Shown in pieces: positions 22,829 through 30,082 of a stretch of DNA of 36,506 nt. The stretch is from Phycisphaerales bacterium UBA3190 (GTDB lineage: Bacteria > Planctomycetota > Phycisphaerae > Phycisphaerales > UBA1924): assembly GCA_002364005.1 (NCBI GenBank), contig DEXG01000006.1, forward strand, positions 37,589 through 74,094. Reading direction: 5' to 3'. Each line of letters begins with the position of its first letter. Within the stretch, counting starts at the first letter, position 1. Under the pieces are notes generated by a model. That model had not been told where the DNA came from and ran no database searches. It saw only the letters and a list, made by a program, of their open reading frames with translations. Made by a program: the position numbers and the translations under genes.

Positions 22829-23506
22829 TCAGGCGTTGCGTCGCCTGCGGGCCATGGAAAGCCCGGCGAATGAAATCACCGCGAGGGTCGAGGGCGCGGG
22901 TGTGATGATGATCCCGTAGTTTCCCGATGAACCATCCCCGCCGGTCCATCCCGCGAGCGGGTTGCTGGCACCTGCGCCATCGGGTCCCGATACCTCGAAT
23001 GCGTTGGTGAAGGAGAAGATCTCCTCGAACATGCCGGCCCCACTATTAAAACTCAGGGGGACATTACCGCTCTCAGTGACGGCGAGATAGTACTCTCCGG
23101 GAGGGAGCAGCAGGGTTACGCCGTCGGTCGATGGCGTGATGAGGCGTGCACCGATCCCACCCAGAATCGGGTCATCGTCGTTTCCCAGCATGCCGAACCC
23201 TGCGCTATCGAAGAGCCAGAGAGATGGGTTGAACGATGGATCAGACCCTGGCATGATCCCGAAGTTGACGGGGCTATTGATGTCATCTGCATCTTCGATG
23301 ATGAGTCTGTAGACATCCTCCTGATCGCTCCCACCAAGCGTGCCGGCGATGGTATTGACGCGTCCGACCATTGTCGTATCTTGGGCGTCACCGACCGAGC
23401 TGCCTGCGTCGCCATCTTCGATCCAGTCCGGACCTGCGAGGGCAGGGGTCGTGAGACCGAGCAGTGAGCCGAACAAAGCGGCATTGATTGTGCGAGTCTT
23501 CATCAT
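22829..23506 (-). CDS. Exported protein with PPC-like domain and PEP-CTERM-variant sorting tail
   Basis: 225 residues. Signal peptide MMKTRTINAALFGSLLGLTTPALA is followed by a beta-rich domain (EDVYRLIIEDAD, PSLWLFDSAGFGMLGNDDD, LLLPPGEYYLAVTESG) like the bacterial pre-peptidase C-terminal (PPC) type. The C-terminus TPAPSTLAVISFAGLSMARR plus further Arg residues is the tripartite sorting signal: PxP motif, membrane helix, Arg cluster. Exosortase systems cleave such tails; here the motif is PAP instead of PEP, as common in Phycisphaerae. No exosortase gene is in the window. GGGGA lies upstream of the ATG, and a second Met follows immediately. It converges on the kinase gene with a 9-base gap. 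Confidence 0.88.
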   Translation of the reverse strand: MMKTRTINAALFGSLLGLTTPALAGPDWIEDGDAGSSVGDAQDTTMVGRVNTIAGTLGGSDQEDVYRLIIEDADDINSPVNFGIMPGSDPSFNPSLWLFDSAGFGMLGNDDDPILGGIGARLITPSTDGVTLLLPPGEYYLAVTESGNVPLSFNSGAGMFEEIFSFTNAFEVSGPDGAGASNPLAGWTGGDGSSGNYGIIITPAPSTLAVISFAGLSMARRRRNA

Positions 23507-23527
23507 GCTTGTTCCCCATCGTCCTGT

Positions 23528-23550
23528 GGTTTCAGGAGTTGGCTGAAACC
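23528..23550 (-). repeat. Inverted repeat in the leader of the PPC-like gene
   Basis: GGTTTCAG (23528-23535), 7-base spacer, CTGAAACC (23543-23550): 8 perfect pairs, 22-44 bases before the start codon at 23506. Could be an operator or an RNA hairpin. Confidence 0.5.
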
Positions 23551-23659
23551 TACATCTGATCGGGCTCGATGCCAGCCATTTGAGGCATATCCCCCCTGAT
23601 TCGTGCGGATTTTGCTGGCAATCGGCGTATTCGGGTGTCTATTTGGGCTGCGTGCTCTG

Positions 23660-23689
23660 TTGACGATCACAAGCACCGGGCCATATTGC
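23660..23689 (+). promoter_or_regulatory. Probable promoter of the sorting-tail gene at 23733
   Basis: TTGACG (23660-23665) and TATTGC (23684-23689) with an 18-base spacer. The start would be near 23696, leaving a 37-base leader with GAGGGGA before the ATG. Confidence 0.45.
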
Positions 23690-23732
23690 GCCGAAGCAAA
23701 CGCGCTGTCAGCGTCATACGAGGGGATATCTC

Positions 23733-24383
23733 ATGATGAAGAACGACTGCTCAATCGCACGAAACCTCACCTTGGCGACCGGTTTGTGCCTGCTCAGCAC
23801 CACCGCTTCGGCTGGCTTGTTCACCTACACCGGTGATAGCTCCATGATCGTTGATGTCACCAACTCTGCGAACTTCAACACGCTGGCCAATGACCAGTCG
23901 CTCACGGGCTACGAAGAAGACGGACTCATCGTCAGTGTCAACAGGACCTACTTCAGCTGGGACGCGCCGGGTTTCGATGGTTCTGAGATGTTCTATGCGA
24001 ACACGGGATCACTTGAGATGGTCGACATCTCCCTGAGTTCGGGCGGCCAGTTCAATGACCTCGACATGCAGGTCTCCAGTGGGTGGACGCCAAACAGCGT
24101 TGGCACCGTATTCATCTGGATCCAGCTCTACAGCTTTGGAAGGATCGTGGGCGAGTTCGACCTCAACGCGCAATCGGGAGAGTATGTCGGCATCGCCGGC
24201 GGCGGGTTCGACCAGATTCTGATCGGAAGCTACGCAAGCAGCGACATCCGCGACAGCCACAACCCGAGCGCACGCAACGCGATCGCGATCGACAACATCA
24301 GTGTTGGCACCTATGTGCCTGCACCCGGTGCGACAGCCCTGTTTGTGCTCGGCGGCATTGCAGGCACCCGGCGTCGTCGCTGA
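23733..24383 (+). CDS. Exported protein with PEP-CTERM-variant sorting tail
   Basis: 216 residues. The signal peptide ends near TTASA (residue ~27). The middle is beta-rich without a family I can name (SLTGYEEDGLIVSVNRTYFS, GTVFIWIQLYSFGRIVGEF, IAIDNISVG). This resembles the jelly-roll-like central domains of many PEP-CTERM proteins. The tail VPAPGATALFVLGGIAGTRR plus two Arg is the sorting signal: PAP motif, hydrophobic helix, Arg cluster as the last residues. GAGGGGA precedes the ATG. It is divergent from the other sorting-tail gene (226-base gap). The 227 bases between its stop and tRNA-Val hold no gene or clear signal. Confidence 0.85.
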   Translation: MMKNDCSIARNLTLATGLCLLSTTASAGLFTYTGDSSMIVDVTNSANFNTLANDQSLTGYEEDGLIVSVNRTYFSWDAPGFDGSEMFYANTGSLEMVDISLSSGGQFNDLDMQVSSGWTPNSVGTVFIWIQLYSFGRIVGEFDLNAQSGEYVGIAGGGFDQILIGSYASSDIRDSHNPSARNAIAIDNISVGTYVPAPGATALFVLGGIAGTRRRR

Positions 24384-24610
24384 TTCATCGAGAAGCGCCG
24401 CCCCCAGTACAGCAGGCCTCAACTGAACAGCACACGGGAAAGCGTGCCCAGTCATATGGTGCGCTGCTGACGAAGAAAATCTATTTCAGAACTGACTCTG
24501 CGGCGGAACGGCTCGCTGGTTGCTTGGCGCTACCAGCTTGAGGCCGATTCTGACGCGCCGGAGGACTCCGGGCAACTCGCAAGCTGCTCGCTCATCCGTG
24601 CTTATGTCAA

Positions 24611-24684
24611 TGGGCGTAACAGGACTCGAACCTGTGACTTCTGCCATGTGACGGCAGCGCTCTAGCCAACTGAGCTATACGCCC
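24611..24684 (-). tRNA. tRNA-Val (anticodon CAC)
   Basis: 74 bases. Acceptor GGGCGTA pairs with TACGCCC, discriminator A. The anticodon stem CTGCC/GGCAG encloses the loop GTCACAT, giving CAC, which reads GUG. The T-loop is TTCGAGT. CCA is not encoded. A purine at loop position 32 is unusual. Confidence 0.92.
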
Positions 24685-24696
24685 TTGTGGGCATCT

Positions 24697-24725
24697 AGCA
24701 TATGCCAAATCCGAGCGTGTCTCAA
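24697..24725 (-). promoter_or_regulatory. Sigma-70 promoter of tRNA-Val
   Basis: On the minus strand TTGAGA (24720-24725), a 17-base spacer and TATGCT (24697-24702) place the start about 6 bases before the tRNA. It overlaps the end region of the secretion cluster and shows that TATGCT is used as a -10 in this genome. Confidence 0.72.
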
Positions 24726-24739
24726 GAGCGCGTCAGGGG

Positions 24740-25237
24740 TCACGGGTTCTTTTTCATTCCCGCCCGGATCTTGGCCCCGCTGGTATGCACGAGGGTCACG
24801 GTGAAATCGCTCCCGTTGATGCTCATCACGGTCCAGCCGCTGTCCAGTTTGTCCCCCACCCGGCGGGGCTTGCCATCGATCACCGCGAGCGGGTTCTTGG
24901 GGTTCGGGAGGATGGACGAGACATTTACAGGAGGCAGTTCACGGGGGCCGGTATCCCGCGGGCGTTCCTGACGGGGCAGGGTGTTGCCGATGTCGTAGCT
25001 CTGCTCAACCTGGGCATCGATCCAGAACGGTGATTGGATCTGGCTGAGGCCGTCCCAACCCACCACGGCACGATCGAGATCGGCGTCTGGGAAGACGAAC
25101 GATGGCTCGGATGCGTCTGGGGTTGCCGCGATAGAGACGGAGACCCCCTTGCCGACCATTCTTGAGCCGAGCGTTGCCGCGGTCGGGGCGATGACCCCAC
25201 AGAGTATAAGTACATACTTGATGCTACCCTGATTCAT
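24740..25237 (-). CDS. PilP/GspC-like inner-membrane protein
   Basis: 165 residues. The N-terminal hydrophobic segment (YVLILCGVIAPTAATLG) is followed by a Pro-rich linker and a C-terminal domain: VSSILPNPKNPLAVIDGKPRR, VGDKLDSGWTVMSINGSDF, VTLVHTSGAKIRAG. This has the form of the GspC homology region and PilP, small beta domains that contact the secretin ('AiIdGk...vGd...g..V..I....V.L'). A secretin partner is therefore expected, but is not in this window. Last gene of the cluster; the start overlaps the preceding stop by four bases. Confidence 0.72.
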   Translation of the reverse strand: MNQGSIKYVLILCGVIAPTAATLGSRMVGKGVSVSIAATPDASEPSFVFPDADLDRAVVGWDGLSQIQSPFWIDAQVEQSYDIGNTLPRQERPRDTGPRELPPVNVSSILPNPKNPLAVIDGKPRRVGDKLDSGWTVMSINGSDFTVTLVHTSGAKIRAGMKKNP

Positions 25238-25878
25238 GATTCGGCTCCCTCGCTGAGCTCTTGAAGACTGATCGCTTCACTGCTGTTGCTGTCGAATGCG
25301 TCCCGGATCTGATCCGGGATGGTGACCAACTCGATCAGCCGGATCTGCATCGAGACCCGGACATTGCGTTCGTCAGTGGGCACCATCCGAAAGTTGGTGA
25401 TGCACCCCTGGTGCTTGCCGCTCTGCACCTCGCTGATGAACGCGATGACATCGTGGAAGGCGCCTCGGTATTCGATGCGGAACTCCCTGATATCCAGTTC
25501 TGAGGCATGTTCCGTGTTGGCGGGCGTGGTGTGCTTGACCACGGACTTCAGCGGCTCGATCCGTGTGACGACCAGCCCTTGATTGATGGCCTGACGCTGC
25601 AGGATCTGATGCGCTTGCGCTGTTTGCTCTTTCTCGAGATCACGAATCATCTCATCGCGAACCACACGCATCTTGGTAATCTGCTGCTCGAGATCCTCGT
25701 GGTGATCCTTGATATCCTGCTGCCCGTATTCGATATAGCTGAGCTGCGCGTTGAGATCAGCGGCGGTCTCTTTGGCCGCGAGCACCTTTGGTTTCACCAG
25801 GAAATAGTTGACCGCGAGCAGGGTGACGCAGACCATGGTGAGTTTCGTCAGGAATGAGCGTGTAATTTCGGTCATCAT
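25234..25878 (-). CDS. PilO/GspM-like inner-membrane platform protein
   Basis: 214 residues from ATG 25878, whose ATGA overlaps the stop of the PilM-PilN gene; an upstream in-frame TTG at 25890 is less likely. There is one transmembrane segment near the start (LTMVCVTLLAVNYFLV), a long coiled-coil (NAQLSYIEYGQQDIKDHHED to EKEQTAQAHQILQRQA) and a C-terminal ferredoxin-like domain (LDIREFRIEYRGAFHDVIAFISEVQS). The layout matches PilO/GspM, which dimerise with PilN/GspL in the inner-membrane ring. Confidence 0.78.
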   Translation of the reverse strand: MMTEITRSFLTKLTMVCVTLLAVNYFLVKPKVLAAKETAADLNAQLSYIEYGQQDIKDHHEDLEQQITKMRVVRDEMIRDLEKEQTAQAHQILQRQAINQGLVVTRIEPLKSVVKHTTPANTEHASELDIREFRIEYRGAFHDVIAFISEVQSGKHQGCITNFRMVPTDERNVRVSMQIRLIELVTIPDQIRDAFDSNSSEAISLQELSEGAES

Positions 25879-27572
25879 GGTGCGATCCAATCTGTCTGTT
25901 CAGGACTGACTTGGGCGAAGCCGCTGTAGGGTGATTCCTGGGCTTTGATCATGACCCGCATCGAAAACTGCAACCCCCACGCCGCAGGATCGGACTGATC
26001 CTCGCTCATACCCGTGGACAGATCGAGGCGTGAAGTGGCGCCGAGCTTGATCGACTCGGTGCTGGTGTTCTGACGCAGTGAATCGACGAACCGATCGAGA
26101 GCCTGCCCCGGAGCGATGTCCTTTGTCCCGACGGCGTAGCCTTTGATGTCGATGAAGAACCCCGCGTCGGCGTGATCCCCACGGATCTCCTGGATGCGGA
26201 TCTCCTCGCCGGCGTACTCGCTGAGCTGCGCCAGCGGTGAAATCCACTGCGGCGTGCTCCGGTTCTGTTCGGAGACCAGATCCGCCAGGCCGCCGAGCAT
26301 GGAGGCGATCTCACGCGCCTCATCCCGGGTTTGCTCGAACTGAGCGACCCGCTGGACGAGCGGTGCCGCGTTCTGGGCCTGCTCATCCATCCGCTGCTGC
26401 GTGATGGTTGAGTGGGTGTATTCTGCTCCCATGGCAATCAGCGCGACCGCTCCGCCGGCAACCAGCGCGGTCTTAAGCGATTTGCGGACCTGCTCGTCTC
26501 CGGCGATACTCGGGAGAATCCCGGGCGTGGGTATGACCGTTTCGATGAGTTGTGATTCCACCGTTCCGCTGCCGCCCTCGGTGAGTGGCTGGTAGCTTTC
26601 CGCACCGGGAACCGGCTGCACATGCAGGTCAAGGTGCTCCCCGATCGCCTTGGTGATGGAGGGGATCGAGGCACCGGGGCCGCAGATGTAGAGATTCCTG
26701 AGGTCCCCTTTGGAACCGATCCCGAATCGGATCGTTTGCTTGATGTCGATGCCGATGCGTTGCAGCGCCGGGGCCATGCAGGGGAGCACGGTGGAACGCA
26801 GCTCGATACCGGCGCACTCGACGGGCTTGAAGGGAACACCGTACTCAAACAGGCATTCGACCGGGGTCGGCGCGACTTGTGAAGATTCTGAGTCGCCATC
26901 CTTCTTCTCGCCCTGCTCCGAAAAGACTTGTCGATAGGACTCGACGAGCTTGCTGTACCCGATGTCAGCCGGGCGTACGAGTGACAGATCACCCTGCTCG
27001 CAGTGAGCGATGATACTGTTCTCCGCACCCAGGTAGAGGATCGCGGTTTGGCTGTCGAAGCGTGAGGCGTCCTTGGCCGCGAAGATGATCGACGCGACGC
27101 TGAGCGGGATCATGCCGATCGGATCAACGCCGCATCTATTGAGCCATGCGTAGAGCGACCTGAGGATATCTTCCCTGTCCGAGTAGGCGAGCATCATGCA
27201 CGACTGGGATGTCCCGGCCTGATCACCCAATGCGCAGACACTGACGGGGTCGGTCAGTCCTACGCACTCGCGCAGCTTCGACCGTGCCGCATCTCGTGCG
27301 AACGCGCCTCCCTGATCGAAGGGGTAGATCTGCTTGGTGCATGTGTTCGATTGATAGAGGAGCGTCGCGGACATGCGTTTGCGTCCGCGAAACCGCGAGA
27401 GCAGCTGCCTGAGCGGCTGATCAAGGCGCATCAGCCCGTCGTTCCAATGATCAGCCCATTGATCGTAATCGAGCGATATCGACTCAGTTTGCTGAACACG
27501 CCCGCGCCGTGCGTATATGACGCTGAGTTTGCTGGGCGTGAGCGAGATGACGAAGCCATTGATAGCAGGCAT
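25875..27572 (-). CDS. PilM-PilN fusion (GspL-like assembly protein)
   Basis: 565 residues. Residues 1 to ~345 are an actin-like PilM/GspL cytoplasmic fold (FVISLTPSKLSVIYARRGRV at the start, AILYLGAENSIIAHCEQGDLSLVRPADIG in the middle, LYICGPGASIPSITKAIGEHL near the end). A membrane helix at ~368-385 (TALVAGGAVALIAMG) leads into a PilN-like coiled coil and ferredoxin-like domain (TQQRMDEQAQNAAPLVQRVAQFEQ, AGFFIDIKGYAV, ALDRFVDSLRQN). Type IV pili have PilM and PilN as separate proteins and type II secretion has the single GspL; this one is longer than a usual GspL. AGGGG lies 6 bases before the ATG, and the 98-base upstream gap may contain a further promoter. Confidence 0.82.
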   Translation of the reverse strand: MPAINGFVISLTPSKLSVIYARRGRVQQTESISLDYDQWADHWNDGLMRLDQPLRQLLSRFRGRKRMSATLLYQSNTCTKQIYPFDQGGAFARDAARSKLRECVGLTDPVSVCALGDQAGTSQSCMMLAYSDREDILRSLYAWLNRCGVDPIGMIPLSVASIIFAAKDASRFDSQTAILYLGAENSIIAHCEQGDLSLVRPADIGYSKLVESYRQVFSEQGEKKDGDSESSQVAPTPVECLFEYGVPFKPVECAGIELRSTVLPCMAPALQRIGIDIKQTIRFGIGSKGDLRNLYICGPGASIPSITKAIGEHLDLHVQPVPGAESYQPLTEGGSGTVESQLIETVIPTPGILPSIAGDEQVRKSLKTALVAGGAVALIAMGAEYTHSTITQQRMDEQAQNAAPLVQRVAQFEQTRDEAREIASMLGGLADLVSEQNRSTPQWISPLAQLSEYAGEEIRIQEIRGDHADAGFFIDIKGYAVGTKDIAPGQALDRFVDSLRQNTSTESIKLGATSRLDLSTGMSEDQSDPAAWGLQFSMRVMIKAQESPYSGFAQVSPEQTDWIAP

Positions 27573-27670
27573 AGTGGTCCCCTGGTGGTCGTATATTCAC
27601 AGTCCTCATCGGTAGTTCGATGACCTGACTTGCCCCAGATGGGGACAATGACCCTGATTCTGGGTTCTGG

Positions 27671-28045
27671 TTATTCGGTCGATAACTCGATTCGGCGGGT
27701 TGCATCACCGCTTGCCCCCTCGATGATGGCGTTCGCACCATCGACCGGGAGTTGTACAAAGCGCACGGTTTGTCCATCTATTTGAAAAGTATCGCCCTCT
27801 TCGGGCATCTCGGTTTGCCCGAGGACGGCGTTCATCATGACATAGGCCCCACTCTCAGCGCTGTAGAACGCCCGGGTCGTCTCCACACGCAGCGTTGCCA
27901 GTTCCGCCTCATCGCGTACAGGCCTGACTGAACTGGCGACAACAAGGCCCAGGATCGCCATGACCACCACGACTACCAGCAGCACGATGCCGCGGGGTTG
28001 ATCGGTTGGGCTTTGCCTGCGGGGATTGTGATCTTGTGGATTCAT
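27671..28045 (-). CDS. GspK/PilX-like minor pseudopilin, short form
   Basis: 124 residues. A 19-residue basic leader ends in PRG, followed by the hydrophobic pilin helix IVLLVVVVVMAILGLVVASS and an AFYSAESGAYVMMNAVLG segment typical of PilX/GspK proteins. The residue at position +5 is Val instead of the Glu found in most pilins, as is common in GspK. The C-terminal part is far shorter than GspK (~320 residues): the alpha-helical domain is missing, so it is a minimal version. The start overlaps the preceding stop. Confidence 0.7.
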   Translation of the reverse strand: MNPQDHNPRRQSPTDQPRGIVLLVVVVVMAILGLVVASSVRPVRDEAELATLRVETTRAFYSAESGAYVMMNAVLGQTEMPEEGDTFQIDGQTVRFVQLPVDGANAIIEGASGDATRRIELSTE

Positions 28046-28557
28046 GATGCCCCCTGCCCGATCCAGACACGCGGGTGGGCGACCACGCTCATGGTCAGGT
28101 CACCCGATGTGATCGTCACAACGATGCGGTGGGCATTGACCGGGCTTGCCAGGGTGTTGGTCACGCCGTCTTCTGCGATGTACTGGATCACCAGGTCATC
28201 GACATCCTGGCACAGGGTTGTGTTCGCCCGCCCGGGGACGAGCATCTCGAGGGTGCTGCCGTTGAGCTCGAAGCCCGTGCCGTCGCTGAGTTCGAGTGTG
28301 GACACCGAGGCGTTCACCACGCCGAGTCCCTCATCGTCTGTCCCGATGGGCGCCTGCCTGATGATGCGAGCGGCCCGATCGAGCGCGTGCGCGATGTGCT
28401 CAGAGCGGGCCCTGACATCCTGTGTGATGGAATAGGCCTCTGAGGCCGACGAGATGACCGGGAGCAGCACGGCGCTGATGATGCCCATCAGCAGCACGGT
28501 GACGAGCAGCTCCAGCAGTGTAAACGCGTCTCGGGATTGATAGGGCTTTCGTGTCAT
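28042..28557 (-). CDS. GspJ-like minor pseudopilin
   Basis: 171 residues. The leader MTRKPYQSRDA precedes the pilin signature FTLLELLVTVLLMGIISAVL with Glu at +5. The residue before the cleavage site is Ala rather than the usual Gly. The C-terminal beta domain includes ELSDGTGFELNGSTLEML and HRIVVTITSG. GspJ is assigned from position (fourth pseudopilin) and size, not from a specific motif. Confidence 0.72.
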   Translation of the reverse strand: MTRKPYQSRDAFTLLELLVTVLLMGIISAVLLPVISSASEAYSITQDVRARSEHIAHALDRAARIIRQAPIGTDDEGLGVVNASVSTLELSDGTGFELNGSTLEMLVPGRANTTLCQDVDDLVIQYIAEDGVTNTLASPVNAHRIVVTITSGDLTMSVVAHPRVWIGQGAS

Positions 28558-29051
28558 ATTGCTGAAACCATGACGCTGACGGGGAGTTCGTATGATGCGG
28601 TGCTGGCGCTGGGGAAGACCACCCGGACGGTGATGATGCGGAAGATGTTCTCATCACCGTTGCCAGAAACGGTCCCGTCGTTGCTGACCAGGGTGCCGAT
28701 GCTCACGCTGTAGCTGAACCCGGCGCTCAGATAGGGCTCGAGGATCGATTCGAGCCGATCATCCAGGCCGGTGTTGGGTGTGTCGATGTACGCGCCCGCG
28801 TCCGCGAGGGCGTCGAACCCCAAGCTTGGGTCGTTGCTGCTCAGGTCCGCGGTGATCATCTCGAGCACGCTGGTTGCGAGCAGTGTGGCACGGGTGGTAT
28901 TGATCGCATCGACGCGACCAGAAGCCGCTGAATCCATCAGGTTGAGTGTCGGCGGCACAGAGATCGCCAGAACGATGACCGCGATCACCACTTCGATCAG
29001 CGTGAACCCGCGGGCAACCCGCCTTGGATGGGATGATGTGCGATGCATCAT
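28554..29051 (-). CDS. GspI-like minor pseudopilin
   Basis: 165 residues. Leader ending RVARG, then FTLIEVVIAVIVLAISVPPTL with Glu at +5, and a beta-strand C-terminal domain (FSYSVSIGTLVSNDG, RIITVRVVFPS). It overlaps its neighbours by four bases on both sides. The helix is followed by LNLMDSAASGRVDAINTTRA, like other GspI proteins. Subtype inferred from gene order. Confidence 0.72.
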   Translation of the reverse strand: MMHRTSSHPRRVARGFTLIEVVIAVIVLAISVPPTLNLMDSAASGRVDAINTTRATLLATSVLEMITADLSSNDPSLGFDALADAGAYIDTPNTGLDDRLESILEPYLSAGFSYSVSIGTLVSNDGTVSGNGDENIFRIITVRVVFPSASTASYELPVSVMVSAI

Positions 29052-29599
29052 GGCGTCCCCACGACCCCCGTGTACGCGTAGACAAGCACCCGCTCGCCGG
29101 AGTCAAGCTCGATCTCAACCGGCTCTTCGTTCAGTGACGCGAATGAACCGTCCTGATTCCGCATGTGCGGCGCCCCCTCGTAATCGAACCAGATGGTGCC
29201 CGATCCGCTGGTGCCATCGCCGTTGACCATCCGCTCGATTCCCACACCCGAATACGCCGAGCTGATGCTGATGCTTCGGGTCTGGCCGGTGAGGGGTTCG
29301 TATATCTCCGCGGCATCTCCGTCGGCACCGATCTCGACGATGTCGAGCCGAGAATCCGCGAGATTCACGCTCAGGCCCATCGGCGCCCCCGTTGCCATGG
29401 CACGGGCCCGTGTGACGCCGAGCATACGGGCGATGTCATCGCGGGCGGCACCGCTTCGCATGTCCTGCACATTGGCCATCGCTGGGATCACGCTCGCCGA
29501 GATGATGCCCATCAACACCACGACAAGCATCAGTTCCACGAGTGTGAAGCCGGCGCGTGCTGGGCGATCATGCTGGATGGTCGTCATCGTCATGGTCAT
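29048..29599 (-). CDS. GspH-like minor pseudopilin
   Basis: 183 residues. The leader MTMTMTTIQHDRPARAG precedes FTLVELMLVVVLMGIISASV with Glu at +5. The start codon overlaps the stop of the preceding major pseudopilin (TGATG). Two further in-frame Met codons at positions 3 and 5 are alternative starts. The C-terminal domain (GLSVNLADSRLDIVEIGADG, IWFDYEGAPHMRN) fits the GspH/FimT type. Confidence 0.75.
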   Translation of the reverse strand: MTMTMTTIQHDRPARAGFTLVELMLVVVLMGIISASVIPAMANVQDMRSGAARDDIARMLGVTRARAMATGAPMGLSVNLADSRLDIVEIGADGDAAEIYEPLTGQTRSISISSAYSGVGIERMVNGDGTSGSGTIWFDYEGAPHMRNQDGSFASLNEEPVEIELDSGERVLVYAYTGVVGTP

Positions 29600-30063
29600 C
29601 AGAGTTCGTTTGCGGTCCGCACGCCACCGCTGCCGTCGGGCGCGGTGGTCGCATCGCTGGAGTTGGCGTAGAAGATCGCAACAGGCGGGTTGGCCGCGTT
29701 GTCAACGAAGTAGTTCCAGCCGGCGGCGGACTGGTTACTCACCCCACGGGCCTCAGCCTGAGCCTGCCCCACTGCCTGAATGCCACCAACATTCGTGAAC
29801 GGATTCACCGGCACCTCGAACTTCAGGACACTCCCGTCGCCGAGTTGATCAAGGGTCGGGTAGGGATCGTTGCCCTGGATCACCGCACTCGTTCTGTAGG
29901 TCGCGATGGCCGACCGCACCCCAGCGACGCTGCTCTGTGTCGCGCTGGTCATGGCGTCCTCGCTCGCGTTGGCGAACTTGGGCACCGCGACCGCGGCGAG
30001 CACGCCCAGAATGACGATCACGATCAGGACCTCGATGAGTGTGAATGCTTTCGCTCTGTTCAT
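29599..30063 (-). CDS. gspG: GspG-like major pseudopilin
   Basis: 154 residues. A very short leader MNRAKA is followed by FTLIEVLIVIVILGVLAAVAV with Glu at +5 and PKFANASEDAM. The residue before the predicted cleavage site is Ala, not Gly. The C-terminal part carries NPFTNVGGIQAV and AGWNYFVDN. This matches the planctomycete type II secretion protein G form, which lacks the usual calcium-site loop I could recognise. GAGGGG lies 8 bases before the ATG. Probably the most abundant fibre subunit. Confidence 0.85.
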   Translation of the reverse strand: MNRAKAFTLIEVLIVIVILGVLAAVAVPKFANASEDAMTSATQSSVAGVRSAIATYRTSAVIQGNDPYPTLDQLGDGSVLKFEVPVNPFTNVGGIQAVGQAQAEARGVSNQSAAGWNYFVDNAANPPVAIFYANSSDATTAPDGSGGVRTANEL

Positions 30064-30082
30064 ATGACAATCCCCTCGTATG

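Noticed and set aside
24384..24610. The 227-base gap after the second sorting-tail gene, examined for a small RNA or gene
   Set aside because: No promoter-terminator pair, no convincing open frame and only weak hairpins.
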